DNA of 64,000 nucleotides from Vreelandella olivaria (GCF_023507745.1 NZ_JALPZO010000182.1:62001-126000), one strand, 5' to 3'. Positions 27,429 to 35,925 are shown, counted from the first letter of the stretch. Notes: generated by a model not told the origin, from the sequence alone. Made by a program: numbers and translations.

Positions 27429-28703
27429 ATGTTTGCTTTGAAACTGGCTACAAATGATCGCTTTACAGGCACAGAGCGTAACCTTCCGCAGCTATATACT
27501 TGTGTTGCTGTATTCCTGTTTGGTGCGTTATCGTTGGTGGTGCCAAGCGGTTACTCGCTAGGTGCCGTGCTTCTGCTGTTAGGTGGACTGGGGTTGATTG
27601 TCTCTTTGCGCATTCCGGCAATTACCAGGGCTGATGTATGGATTATTGCAGCGTTGCTTGGTTATGTTTTGGTCACCATGGCAGAAGCATGGTGGGACGG
27701 CCAGGGAAGTAAAGGATTTGATAAGCCCAGCCGATTTCTCTTGGCAATTCCCGCGCTTTTTTGGGTGCTCCGTTACCCACCAAAATTACCGTTTCTATGG
27801 AGCGGCTTTGCCATTGGCGCTTTAGGGGCTGGAACCTGGGCCGCCTGGCAGAAACTGGTGGTAGGTGTTGAGCGGGCACAAGGGCATACCCACGTTATTC
27901 AATTTGGCAATTTAAGTATGTTGCTTGGGGTGCTGTGTCTGGCTGGCTTGGGCTGGGCGGTGGTTCAACGGCAGCGCAAACTCTGGGTTTGTCTGCTGTT
28001 GCTAGGAGCGGTGGCAGGCATTTTAGGCTCGCTTTTTTCCGGTAGCCGGGGGGGCTGGGTTGGGTTTCCTATCGTGCTGTTGGTGCTCTATCGCGCTTAT
28101 GGTAGAAATTTAGCCCCTAAATTACAGGTGATTGCGCTGGTGGCCATGCTGGTTGGCGGTATGACGGTGTATGCCGTGCCGCAACTAGGTGTGCAGGGGC
28201 GGGTTCATCAGGCGGTTGAGGATGTAGGGCTATACATTTCAGGCGAAAATCGTGGTACTTCGGTGGGTGCCCGGTTTGAGATGTGGCGTGGTGCTGCGCT
28301 TCTGATTCAGGAAAAGCCAATCACTGGCTGGGGTTCCAACGGCTACAAGGATGCTATGTGGCAATTGGGTGAAGAGGGCGTTATTGATACTGAAGCTGCC
28401 CAATATGGCCATGCTCATAACGAGTTTGTCGATGCGTTTGCCAAGCGCGGCATCATAGGCTTTATCGTGCTGTTGGCGCTCTATCTAATTCCTATGCGCT
28501 TATTTTCCCGCCAGCTTCAGGCGCCGGATCTCTCAACGCGCGCACTGGCCACCGCTGGGGTCTTGCTGCCTGTTACCTACATCGACTTTGGGCTTTCCCA
28601 GGCCTTTCTTACCCATAATAGCGGGGTGATGGTGTACGCTTTTCTGCTGGTAATACTTTGGGGGAGCTATCGCTATCACCTTGGCATAGCCAAGCCCTTA
28701 TAA
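27429..28703 (+). CDS. O-antigen ligase family protein (WaaL-like)
   Basis: A 424-residue membrane protein with about 12 helices and a large periplasmic loop (about residues 245-335). The loop carries an Arg in GARFEMWRGAALLIQ and the signature YGHAHNEFVDAFAKRGIIG (about 317-335), whose HxHN-G pattern marks WaaL ligases that move the finished O chain from undecaprenyl pyrophosphate to lipid A-core. With wzx, wzy and no wza/wzc nearby, ligation to LPS fits better than capsule export. AAAGG sits immediately before ATG 27429, so the in-frame TTG 27438 (9-10 nt away) may be the true start. A 159-nt gap separates it from galE, allowing its own promoter. Confidence 0.85.
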   Translation: MFALKLATNDRFTGTERNLPQLYTCVAVFLFGALSLVVPSGYSLGAVLLLLGGLGLIVSLRIPAITRADVWIIAALLGYVLVTMAEAWWDGQGSKGFDKPSRFLLAIPALFWVLRYPPKLPFLWSGFAIGALGAGTWAAWQKLVVGVERAQGHTHVIQFGNLSMLLGVLCLAGLGWAVVQRQRKLWVCLLLLGAVAGILGSLFSGSRGGWVGFPIVLLVLYRAYGRNLAPKLQVIALVAMLVGGMTVYAVPQLGVQGRVHQAVEDVGLYISGENRGTSVGARFEMWRGAALLIQEKPITGWGSNGYKDAMWQLGEEGVIDTEAAQYGHAHNEFVDAFAKRGIIGFIVLLALYLIPMRLFSRQLQAPDLSTRALATAGVLLPVTYIDFGLSQAFLTHNSGVMVYAFLLVILWGSYRYHLGIAKPL

Positions 28704-28727
28704 CGGCAGCCATGTGCCCATAGCCCT

Positions 28728-30071
28728 TCAAAATGTTATGGGTGCATGCTCACTGCCACGGCCAACTCCGATGTAACGCAGCCCTGCATTAGCCACGGCA
28801 TGCGGGGCGTAAAGGTTACGTCCATCCACTACCAGTTTGTCGTTAAGCTGCTCGGCAAGCCAGGTAAAATCAACGCTCCGAAACGCCTTCCATTCAGTAC
28901 AAATTACCAGTGCATCGGCACCTTTGACCGCTTGAATGCGGTCACCGGCCAGTACTAAGTCATCGCGCTCTCCGTAAAGACGTCGACACTCGTGCATAGC
29001 CTCGGGGTCAAAAGCCTGCACCGTTGCACCGGCCTGCCAAAGTGCTTCAATTAAGGTTCGGCTGGGCGCCTCACGCATATCATCCGTATTAGGTTTAAAG
29101 GCTAACCCCCACACTGCAATGGTTTTGCCGTTAAGGTCGCCAAGGTGAGCCGCAAGCTTGGTAAACAGAGTGTGTTTCTGGCGGGTGTTGACTGATTCAA
29201 CTGCACCCAGTAACTCGGTTTCAAACCCTAGCTGTTTCGCGGTACGTTCGAGTGCAGAGACATCCTTGGGGAAACAGGAGCCGCCATAACCGCAGCCGGG
29301 GTAAATAAAGTGGTAACCAATGCGCGGGTCACTACCAATGCCTCGGCGTACTTCCTCAATATCAACATTAAGCCGTTCGGCCAATCCCGCGACCTCGTTC
29401 ATAAAGCTTATCTTGGTAGCCAGCATGGCATTAGCGGCGTATTTTGTTAGTTCTGCGGCGCGCACGCTCATAAACATAAGCTTATCGTGGTTGCGGTTAT
29501 AGGGCGCATAGCACTCATGCATCAATGCTTTTACCCGTTCGCTCTCGGTGCCAACTATAATGCGCGCACCGCGGGTGAAGTCCTCAATGGCGGCACCCTC
29601 TTTCATAAACTCTGGATTTGAGCACACATCAAAAGGGTGATCGGTGCTGCGTAGAAGTTGGGCACTGGTAATGGATTCGGCCACTTTCTCTGCGGTACCC
29701 ACGGGAACGGTTGATTTATCAATGACCAGCTTGTAGCCATCCATATGCTCGCCAATACTGCGGGCAACATCCAAAACATAACGTAAATCGGCACTGCCAT
29801 CTTCATCAGCAGGTGTACCCACCGCAATAAAGAGCAAGTCACCTTGTGCGACCGCTTCTGCGGCGCTGGTGGTGAAGTGTAGGCGCCCGGATTCTCTGTT
29901 TTGTTGCAAGAGTGTGCTGAGGCCAGGTTCGAAAATAGGGCTTTCGCCAGCATTCAGCTGGGCAATGCGTTCAGGGTTGATATCCATGCAGGTGACTTGA
30001 TGGCCTACCTCAGCAAGGCAGGCACCTGCCACCAGGCCCACATAGCCTGTCCCAAATACCGTAATATTCAT
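28728..30071 (-). CDS. ugd: UDP-glucose 6-dehydrogenase
   Basis: Oxidises UDP-glucose to UDP-glucuronate with two NAD. The 447-residue protein begins MNITVFGTGYVGLVAGACLA with the NAD loop, has IDKSTVPVGTAEKV (about residues 117-130), SNPEFMKEGAAIEDF, the catalytic Cys in GCGYGGSCFPKDVSAL (about 255-270) and WGLAFKPNTDDMREAPS (about 320-336). It is on the opposite strand to both polysaccharide operons, convergent with the ligase gene and divergent from the capsule operon, with its own promoter presumably in 30072-30330. It would supply uronic acid for the capsule. Confidence 0.96.
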   Translation of the reverse strand: MNITVFGTGYVGLVAGACLAEVGHQVTCMDINPERIAQLNAGESPIFEPGLSTLLQQNRESGRLHFTTSAAEAVAQGDLLFIAVGTPADEDGSADLRYVLDVARSIGEHMDGYKLVIDKSTVPVGTAEKVAESITSAQLLRSTDHPFDVCSNPEFMKEGAAIEDFTRGARIIVGTESERVKALMHECYAPYNRNHDKLMFMSVRAAELTKYAANAMLATKISFMNEVAGLAERLNVDIEEVRRGIGSDPRIGYHFIYPGCGYGGSCFPKDVSALERTAKQLGFETELLGAVESVNTRQKHTLFTKLAAHLGDLNGKTIAVWGLAFKPNTDDMREAPSRTLIEALWQAGATVQAFDPEAMHECRRLYGERDDLVLAGDRIQAVKGADALVICTEWKAFRSVDFTWLAEQLNDKLVVDGRNLYAPHAVANAGLRYIGVGRGSEHAPITF

Positions 30072-30331
30072 GGCACCACATCTCGCTTGAACGACCGTTT
30101 TATGGAGCTTATCACAAGGTTATGACAGCCCCGTGTTGAGAAAACAGAGCGTTAGTATAGCTATTTTCCCTTACAAACCGATTGGTTATGAACCCAAGTA
30201 AAATGAGTAGGTTATACAATGTTTGTTAACGTGGAGCCTTGCGGGTTAATCCCTTACAATGTCACGTGCATTTTAATAGCACAGGTAACCACTTTTCATC
30301 CGCACAGCGTAGGGCAAGGGAATGCGCCCGT
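30072..30331 (+). promoter_or_regulatory. Divergent ugd / capsule promoter region
   Basis: Region between ugd and the capsule operon, ending at the TATAAT box and ops element. It contains several -10-like boxes (TATACAAT at about 30212, TTACAATG at about 30253) without convincing -35 partners. It is the only place for the capsule promoter, because a transcript must begin upstream for the ops element at 30343 to be read. No repeat or gene is seen. Confidence 0.5.
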
Positions 30332-30342
30332 TATAATCCCTG

Positions 30343-30354
30343 GGCGGTAGCGTG
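30343..30354 (+). promoter_or_regulatory. ops element (RfaH recruitment site)
   Basis: GGCGGTAGCGTG matches all 12 bases of the E. coli ops element, preceded by CCCT as in JUMPStart sequences. It lies 20 nt before the first capsule gene on the coding strand. At ops, RNA polymerase pauses and RfaH binds the exposed non-template strand, then suppresses termination through long operons and helps recruit ribosomes. An RfaH-like gene is at 56485-57000. A perfect TATAAT is 5 nt upstream (30332-30337) with no -35; it may be a sigma-dependent pause signal or chance. Confidence 0.85.
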
Positions 30355-30374
30355 CCTTTTTACTGGAAATCTAT

Positions 30375-30782
30375 ATGTTAAATTCCCCCGTTTCTCTATC
30401 GCGGTCGGCTCGCATGCTGCTGGCGGCGTTAAGCGTTGCCGTGGTTAGCGGCTGCGCCACCAACTACCCTTCCGGAAGCTCTTCGGACCAACCGCGTTAT
30501 GTGCTCAACAATGATGCGGCAAAACCTATTCAGGACGAAAGCCTAAACGGTTTTCTTGCCCAGGCACCTGCGGGCGGTATTCTCAATCTGGTGAGAAGCC
30601 CTTGGGGAGATAACGTGGAAGTGGTAGCTGATGAGCCCTATCTGGCAGCCAGCGGGCGCGCATGTCGGCGCTTGAGCATTATCGATGCCAGTGGCGCCTC
30701 ACGCCGTGGACTGGCGTGCGAAACGTCGAATGGCTGGGTAGACCAGCGAGTGATTACCCAATCCTTAGAAGGGCGTAATTGA
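30375..30782 (+). CDS. Small lipoprotein, first gene of the capsule operon
   Basis: A 135-residue protein with a lipoprotein signal peptide: Arg-containing n-region, hydrophobic MLLAALSVAVVSGC with lipobox VSGC (Cys at about residue 27). The mature part is Ser/Asn-rich at first, then contains two further cysteines (GRACRRLSII and GLACETSNGW) that could form a disulfide. I do not recognise the family with certainty; similar small lipoproteins often precede capsule and exopolysaccharide export genes. The ribosome binding site is weak (CTGGA), which suits RfaH-dependent translation right after an ops element. Its stop codon overlaps the start of the next gene (TGATG). Confidence 0.8.
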   Translation: MLNSPVSLSRSARMLLAALSVAVVSGCATNYPSGSSSDQPRYVLNNDAAKPIQDESLNGFLAQAPAGGILNLVRSPWGDNVEVVADEPYLAASGRACRRLSIIDASGASRRGLACETSNGWVDQRVITQSLEGRN

Positions 30783-32506
30783 TGAAAGGACCGATGTTAA
30801 AAAAGCCAGCTATATGGGGCAAAGCACTTGCTGCTACATCGCTGGTATTGATAACAACCTTTAGTACGCCCGCCTGGTCCCAGCTGCTTAGCCTACCCGG
30901 TGATACCCTTTCAACAGAGCGCAGCCAGCCCCAGCAGGAACAGCAGGTGGAAGATACCCCACGTGCAGACTGGCGCAGCGGTACCTATGGGCCAATCTCC
31001 ACACCGCCCCGCGACCCTGATGCGTTACCGCCCTTTGGCTTTAACCTGTTTACCGGTGGTTTCCGGGGGGCTATGGGGGATGGCTTGAATCCGGATTACC
31101 GGATCAAACCAGGAGATCAGGTGACCGTGCGCGCCTGGGGTGCCTTTGAGCTGGATCGTGTATTTCCGGTTGATGCCCAAGGCAACATCTTTATCCCCGG
31201 CTCTGGCCCTCTCAATGTGGAAGGGCAGAACAGCCAGCAAGTGGATGCCAGCGTGCGTCAGGCGATCACCTCTGTCTACCCGGATAATGTTGAAGTCTAT
31301 ACCAACCTACAAGGCGTACAACCTGTTGCCGTTTATGTGACAGGTTATGTTGAGAACCCAGGGCGCTACGCCGGTACGCCTAACGATTCATTGCTTTACT
31401 TTCTCGATCAGGCGGGTGGTATCGACCAGGATTTGGGTAGCTACCGCCAGATTCGTGTAATGCGGGATGGTCAACAGGTTGCGACTGTAGACCTTTACGA
31501 TTTCCTCATTGAAGGTGATATTCCGCGCCCTCAGTTCCAGGATGGCGATACCATCGTAGTGGAAGAGCGTGGCCCCGCCATTGCAGTAGTAGGTGACGTG
31601 CATCGCGAGCATCGCTACGAGTTGGTTGGCCATAGCCTAAGTGGCGCTGAACTGGTTCGGCTGGCGCGTTTGAAAAGCGGTGTTTCTCATGTGTTGCTAC
31701 GTGGGGATCGTGATGATGGCCCCATTGCCCAATATTTCCCTCTGGCGATGTTCTCAGGTCAAACGATTCGCAGTGGCGACGAAGTGCTGTTCAGTGCTGA
31801 TCAGCGCAGCGAAACCATCGTGGTTGAAGTGGAAGGCAGTTATTACGGGCCATCCCGTTATGCGTTACCCCGTAATGCACGGCTGAGTGAGCTACTGGAT
31901 GCCATCGCCGTACCGGAAAGGCTAACCGCCCTGGAAAGTATTTCGTTGAGTCGCGAAAGTGTTCGCCGGCAGCAGGAGCAATCCTTGGAGGATAGCCTGC
32001 GCCGGTTAGAGACGACTTATCTGGGGGCCTCATCCCGCACTGATGAAGAAGCGCAAATCCGCCTGCGCGAAGCAGAGTTGATTGAACGCTTTATTGAGCG
32101 TGCACGTGAGTTGGAGCCAAGCGGCCGGTTGGTCGTCGCAACTTCCGATGGCATTGCCGATATTCGGTTACAGGATGGTGATGTGATTACCATTCCTGAG
32201 ATTAGTGATTCTGTACTTATCAGTGGCGAAGTACTGGTGCCCCAAGCGGTGGTATACCGTCCAGGTATGAGTGTTATCGACTATGTAAACGGCGCAGGTG
32301 GCTTTACCGAGCGCGCGGATGACAGCCATATCCTGCTGGTTCGCCAGAACGGCGCTGTTGAGCATGCGAAGAATTCCCCGCTTCGCCCAGGCGATGAAAT
32401 TCTCGTAATGCCCAAAGCTCCTACCCACAACCTACAGTTGGCCTCCACACTTACGCAAATACTGTTCCAGATAGCCGTTACCACCCGTGTCGCACTTGAT
32501 TTGTAA
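30782..32506 (+). CDS. kpsD: Capsule polysaccharide export protein, KpsD-like (SLBB domains)
   Basis: A 574-residue periplasmic/outer-membrane protein with a signal peptide (LVLITTFSTPAWS, cleavage about residue 34). The polysaccharide-export motif is NPDYRIKPGDQVTVRAWGAF (about 103-122), followed by SLBB beta-grasp repeats (VYVTGYVENPGRYAGT at about 184; VVGDVHREHRYELVGHS at about 268; VLISGEVLVPQAVVY at about 479) and a helical part. Length is close to that of E. coli KpsD. It should form, with KpsE, the channel through which capsule passes to the surface. ATG 30782 overlaps the lipoprotein stop; ATG 30794 with AAAGGA upstream is an alternative. Confidence 0.9.
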   Translation: MKGPMLKKPAIWGKALAATSLVLITTFSTPAWSQLLSLPGDTLSTERSQPQQEQQVEDTPRADWRSGTYGPISTPPRDPDALPPFGFNLFTGGFRGAMGDGLNPDYRIKPGDQVTVRAWGAFELDRVFPVDAQGNIFIPGSGPLNVEGQNSQQVDASVRQAITSVYPDNVEVYTNLQGVQPVAVYVTGYVENPGRYAGTPNDSLLYFLDQAGGIDQDLGSYRQIRVMRDGQQVATVDLYDFLIEGDIPRPQFQDGDTIVVEERGPAIAVVGDVHREHRYELVGHSLSGAELVRLARLKSGVSHVLLRGDRDDGPIAQYFPLAMFSGQTIRSGDEVLFSADQRSETIVVEVEGSYYGPSRYALPRNARLSELLDAIAVPERLTALESISLSRESVRRQQEQSLEDSLRRLETTYLGASSRTDEEAQIRLREAELIERFIERARELEPSGRLVVATSDGIADIRLQDGDVITIPEISDSVLISGEVLVPQAVVYRPGMSVIDYVNGAGGFTERADDSHILLVRQNGAVEHAKNSPLRPGDEILVMPKAPTHNLQLASTLTQILFQIAVTTRVALDL

Positions 32507-32552
32507 TGGTGGTCAGTGGTGAGTGGTGAATAAATTCACTACTCACTAACCA
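32507..32552 (+). repeat. Inverted repeat between kpsD and kpsM
   Basis: TGGTCAGTGGTGAGTGGTGA (from 32510) pairs with TTCACTACTCACTAACCA (32535-32552) with a 3-nt bulge and a TAAA loop. It starts directly after the kpsD stop. The left arm recurs almost exactly at 15193-15212 and in diverged form at 55645-55665. It may act as a 3'-end stabiliser that lowers read-through to kpsM, or be a small mobile repeat. Confidence 0.65.
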
Positions 32553-32576
32553 TGTATTTCTGAATAAAGAAACACT

Positions 32577-33386
32577 ATGGCAAATAGCACTAGCGCTCCG
32601 AAAGGAGCGCGCACCCCTTGGCAAGTAACCCGCAGTGTGTGGTACGCCATGTTTATGCGTGAGGCTATTTCCCGCACCATGGCGGATCGGATGGGCTGGT
32701 TCTGGATGATCTTCGAGCCTGTCGCTCTTGTCGCCATCATGGTGGGTATTCGTAGTTTCATCCGCGGTGACAGGTTAATCGTTAATGCTGAATTCATTCC
32801 CTGGATGATTGCCGGTTTGATGGGTTTCTTCCTGGTGCGCGAGGGCATGCTGCGTGGGATGGGGGCTATAGAAGGGAATAGCGCCTTGTTTGCCTACCGT
32901 CAGGTGCAGCCCGTTGACCCGGTATTGGTGCGTAACTTTCTGGAAGGGATGCTGCGTACCTTTGTATTTCTACTATTTATTGTCGGTGGGTTAATGCTCG
33001 GGCTGGACTTATACCCTGACAATGCTATTCGTGCTATGGCCGCTTGGCTATCGCTTTGGTATCTAGGCCTGGGTTTGGGGTTGTTTACATCGGTAGCTGC
33101 CACGTTAGTACCAGAAGTAGGCCGTATTATCCGTATGCTTTCGTTGCCACTACTTATTATATCGGGCGTAATCTTTCCGCTAAATCAGCTACCCCATTGG
33201 TTACTGGAATATTTAATGCTCAACCCAATCCCTCATGCGTTAGAAACATTGCGCTTAGGTTTTTTTGATAACTACCAAACTATCCACGGTACCAGCATGC
33301 TCTATTTCTGGCTGGTGACGCTTTCATTGAACGCTTTGGGGCTATTAATGCACCTGCGCTTTGTTGACCGTTTGAAGGCCAAATAA
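32577..33386 (+). CDS. kpsM: Capsule ABC-transporter permease, KpsM-like
   Basis: A 269-residue ABC-2 type permease with six predicted helices. The cytoplasmic N-terminus (WQVTRSVWYAMFMREAISRT) and the segment FWMIFEPVALVAIMVGIRSF are characteristic of KpsM/CtrC/BexB proteins, as is the late PLLIISGVIFPLNQLPHWLL (about residues 192-211). It forms, with KpsT, the inner-membrane exporter of lipid-anchored capsule. Its ATPase partner normally lies next to it but here is 4.8 kb downstream, past a repeat-rich insertion. The ribosome binding site is weak. KpsE follows after 3 nt. Confidence 0.94.
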   Translation: MANSTSAPKGARTPWQVTRSVWYAMFMREAISRTMADRMGWFWMIFEPVALVAIMVGIRSFIRGDRLIVNAEFIPWMIAGLMGFFLVREGMLRGMGAIEGNSALFAYRQVQPVDPVLVRNFLEGMLRTFVFLLFIVGGLMLGLDLYPDNAIRAMAAWLSLWYLGLGLGLFTSVAATLVPEVGRIIRMLSLPLLIISGVIFPLNQLPHWLLEYLMLNPIPHALETLRLGFFDNYQTIHGTSMLYFWLVTLSLNALGLLMHLRFVDRLKAK

Positions 33387-33389
33387 TCC

Positions 33390-34487
33390 ATGCACTCATC
33401 ATTACGTCGATTTGTTACCTCTGCTCCCCACTGGGCTCTTGCTCTAATCGCAATTGTGCTGGTGAGCTTCTATTGGTTTATATGGGCAGAAGAACGCTAT
33501 GTTTCCCGTGCGACGGTGGTGCTGGAAAGCCCACAGGTGGCGACACCTGAGTTTAGTCTCTCATCATTGATGGGCGGCGGGGGGGGCAACACGCACGATT
33601 TATTGCTCCTGCGCGAGCACTTACTCTCTGTGGATATGCTGCGCTTACTGGATGAACAGCTCGGTATACGTCAGCATTACAGTGAGAACGGTGATTTGTT
33701 TGCCAAACTGCGCAACCCTAATGTGCCTATCGAAGACCTGCACAAATACTATCTGCGCCGGGTAGAAGTCGAGCTGGATGAGTACGCCGGTGTACTTAAT
33801 ATCTATGTGCAAGGATACACCCCCGAATTCGCCCATAGTATGGCATCGCTGTTGTTAGAGGCTGGCGAAAACCATATGAATCAAATGGGGCACCGGCTGG
33901 CGGAGGAGCAGGTACGCTTTCTAGAGCAACAAATGGTACGCCTGGACGAACGCTTTACTGAAACCCGTGCAGCACTGCTGGACTACCAAAACGAGCATGG
34001 TTTGGTTTCGCCAACCTCTACGGTAGAGAGCATTAATCAGGTAGTCGCAACGCTGGAAGCGGATTTGGCGCGGTTTCAGGCTCAGCGCAATGCGCTGGCT
34101 AGTTTTCAAAGTGCCCAGTCCGCTGAGTTACGCCAGGTAGAGCGCAACATTGAAGCGCTGCGCGACCAGATTATTGAACAGCGTGACAGGTTAGCCCAGG
34201 CAACCGGCGACTCACTTAACCGCATCTCTGCCGAGTATGAAACTCTGGAGCTTCAGGCGCAGTTTGCCCAGGAAACCTATTCAAGTGCATTAGCCTCCCT
34301 GGAAAATACTCGCTTGGAAGCGGCTCGCCAACTTAAGCAGGTAAGCGTATTGCAAAGCCCGTTGATGCCTGAGTACCCTACCGAACCACGCAGGCTTTAT
34401 AACAGCACCGTTTTCGCCATTATCACGATTTTCCTGGCCTTCATCCTCAGCATGATGATCATGATCATTAAAGATCACCGTGATTAA
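33390..34487 (+). CDS. kpsE: Capsule export inner-membrane protein, KpsE-like
   Basis: A 365-residue polysaccharide copolymerase-type protein: N-terminal helix (about residues 13-32), a periplasmic domain with long coiled coils (about 165-290, rich in Glu, Gln and Arg) and a C-terminal helix (about 338-358) ending IIKDHRD in the cytoplasm. The PLMPEYPTEPRRLYNST motif before the last helix is typical of KpsE/CtrB/BexC. It links the KpsMT transporter with KpsD across the periplasm. It is the last intact gene before the interrupted part of the capsule locus. Confidence 0.94.
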   Translation: MHSSLRRFVTSAPHWALALIAIVLVSFYWFIWAEERYVSRATVVLESPQVATPEFSLSSLMGGGGGNTHDLLLLREHLLSVDMLRLLDEQLGIRQHYSENGDLFAKLRNPNVPIEDLHKYYLRRVEVELDEYAGVLNIYVQGYTPEFAHSMASLLLEAGENHMNQMGHRLAEEQVRFLEQQMVRLDERFTETRAALLDYQNEHGLVSPTSTVESINQVVATLEADLARFQAQRNALASFQSAQSAELRQVERNIEALRDQIIEQRDRLAQATGDSLNRISAEYETLELQAQFAQETYSSALASLENTRLEAARQLKQVSVLQSPLMPEYPTEPRRLYNSTVFAIITIFLAFILSMMIMIIKDHRD

Positions 34488-34530
34488 ATGAGGGGGGAAG
34501 GGGGTAGAGAGTAGGGGGGAGGAAAGTCCA

Positions 34531-34595
34531 CCTAGCGCGGTGTAAAAGAGCGAGACAGCGAGCGAAGAGACACCCGCGGCGGCGTTAGCCGCCCT
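34531..34595 (+). repeat. Degenerate REP repeat at the left edge of the capsule interruption
   Basis: CACCTAGCGCGGTGTAAAAG, AGCGAGCGAAGAGACACCCG and the palindrome GGCGGCGTTAGCCGCC correspond to a worn REP copy about 45 nt after kpsE. It marks where the non-capsule DNA begins. Confidence 0.55.
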
Positions 34596-34718
34596 GATAA
34601 AGCCATTGTACGCCATAGTGCCACTGTAAATTGAAAGGCTATGGATAGAACCCAGAAGTCCGCTCAATTCGAACCACATGATCTATAATGGATCTAAGGC
34701 TTCACAAGCTTTGCTGAG

Positions 34719-34996
34719 ATGGGAAAAGCCATGAGTATGAAATCAAACCCCGAAAAGCTAGCGGTTGTGCGCAAGGGTAAGAGAAAAGATCCAATGCAAG
34801 ACACCCGCTCACTTATGCAGTTTGCGAGCGAATCCTCGCGTGCGGCTATTCGAAAAACCTGGAAGCAGGTGTCTCTGTTGTATATGAACGTGATGGCTAT
34901 CTGGTTGAGGAGTCGCCAGACCATGAGGTCAGACAGCTCAAAAAATTAAAAAAAGCACAGCCTTTCAATCTTAGGGAGTATTTGTGCCAAGGTTAA
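34719..34996 (+). pseudogene. Antitoxin-like gene, frameshifted
   Basis: The frame from ATG 34719 (or ATG 34731) reads SNPEKLAVVRKGKRKDPMQD and SESSRAAIRKTWK, then leaves the coding frame. Adding one base near 34864 restores KAGVSVVYERDGYLVEE and SPDHEVRQLKKLKKAQPFNL, ending at TAA 34994-34996. The rebuilt protein is about 88-92 residues and ends 13 nt inside the zeta-toxin-like gene, the usual overlap of a toxin-antitoxin pair. I infer an antitoxin or accessory protein; the family is not one I can name. Confidence 0.7.
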
Positions 34997-35677
34997 GGCT
35001 AATTGCTGGCCCGAATGGGTCAGGTAAAACTATCCTGACTCAATTCTTGCTTAGTAAAAAATACCATTGGGGCAATATTTAAATCCTGATGATATTGCTA
35101 AGCACATTGAGCTGAATAGCGTAATGGAAAGAACATCAACAGCAATGTCTACTGGCAATGTACCCTTAAATCATTTTGCCAAGGATTTTGAAGCTTATTT
35201 TGCTGCGATATCTGCTCAAGCGATTGCCATAGGCCTGAGAGAGGATTGGCTGGAATCTGGCCTCTCTCTCACCTATGAATCAGTTATGAGTCATAGTAGC
35301 CACTAAGATTTGTTGAAAAGGCACTTGGTTTAGGGTTTGAACCCTATCTCTATTATATTTGTACCTCTAGTCCTGAGATCAATCAGGCGCGTGTTGCACA
35401 AAGAGTTTCTAGTGGAGGGCACGATGTCCCTTCAGGTAAAATAACAAGTCGTTACCAAGCAAGTTTGTCACTTTTACATGAGATGGTTGTGAAATGTAGA
35501 AGGGCCTATTTTTTTGATAATTCAAGTGAAATGCATCTGCATTTTGCAGAAGCTACACCTGATGGCTTTCTGGATATCTACGAAAGCGAATTTGACCAAA
35601 TTGATTCAAACTGGTTTGTCGAGTCAGTGCTTAAAAAATGGGATCGGCCTAAAGTAAGGTTTGCGAGCCCTTCATAA
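34984..35677 (+). pseudogene. Zeta-toxin-like kinase, broken by two frameshifts
   Basis: From GTG 34984 the frame gives VPRLRLIAGPNGSGKTILTQ, an N-terminal Walker A as in zeta toxins. The frame is lost at about 35070, recovered one frame over as YLNPDDIAKHIELN, which carries the typical NPD motif, then SGLSLTYESVMSHSSH (the family's LETTLS-like segment), and lost again at about 35303. The third frame gives LRFVEKALGLGFEPYLYYIC, INQARVAQRVSSGGHDVP (the R-x-x-R-GGH-VP motif) and ends at 35677. Both breaks are one-base deletions. The intact enzyme would be about 230 residues. It could not be active as it stands. Confidence 0.85.
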
Positions 35678-35696
35678 TGCGATGAACCAATAAATC

Positions 35697-35925
35697 AAGG
35701 AACCCGCAGCGGCGGCCCCGGCATAACCCCGACACTACTCCGCGCTGCTCCTGCTCTAACCACGCGCTGCTAGATCACGCATTCACATGACGTCGTGGAA
35801 GCACATACCCGTAGCGCGTGGTAACGAGAAAGCGAGTTCGGCGAGCGTTTCGAGGCACCCGCGGGAGGCGTCTGCAAGACGCCCAATGGCACGCAACCCA
35901 ACCCCGGCACCGCCTCTCATTGCTC
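35697..35925 (+). repeat. Two REP copies in head-to-head arrangement
   Basis: An inverted arm (ACCCGCAGCGGCGGCCCCGG to TAACCACGCGCTGCTAG, 35702-35773) is followed by a direct arm, GTAGCGCGTGGTAACGAGAA at 35811, CGAGGCACCCGCGGGAGGCG and AACCCCGGCACCGCC. The region fills the 280 bases between the toxin remnant and the MBL hydrolase, and the hydrolase frame runs open through it without being coding. Confidence 0.7.
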
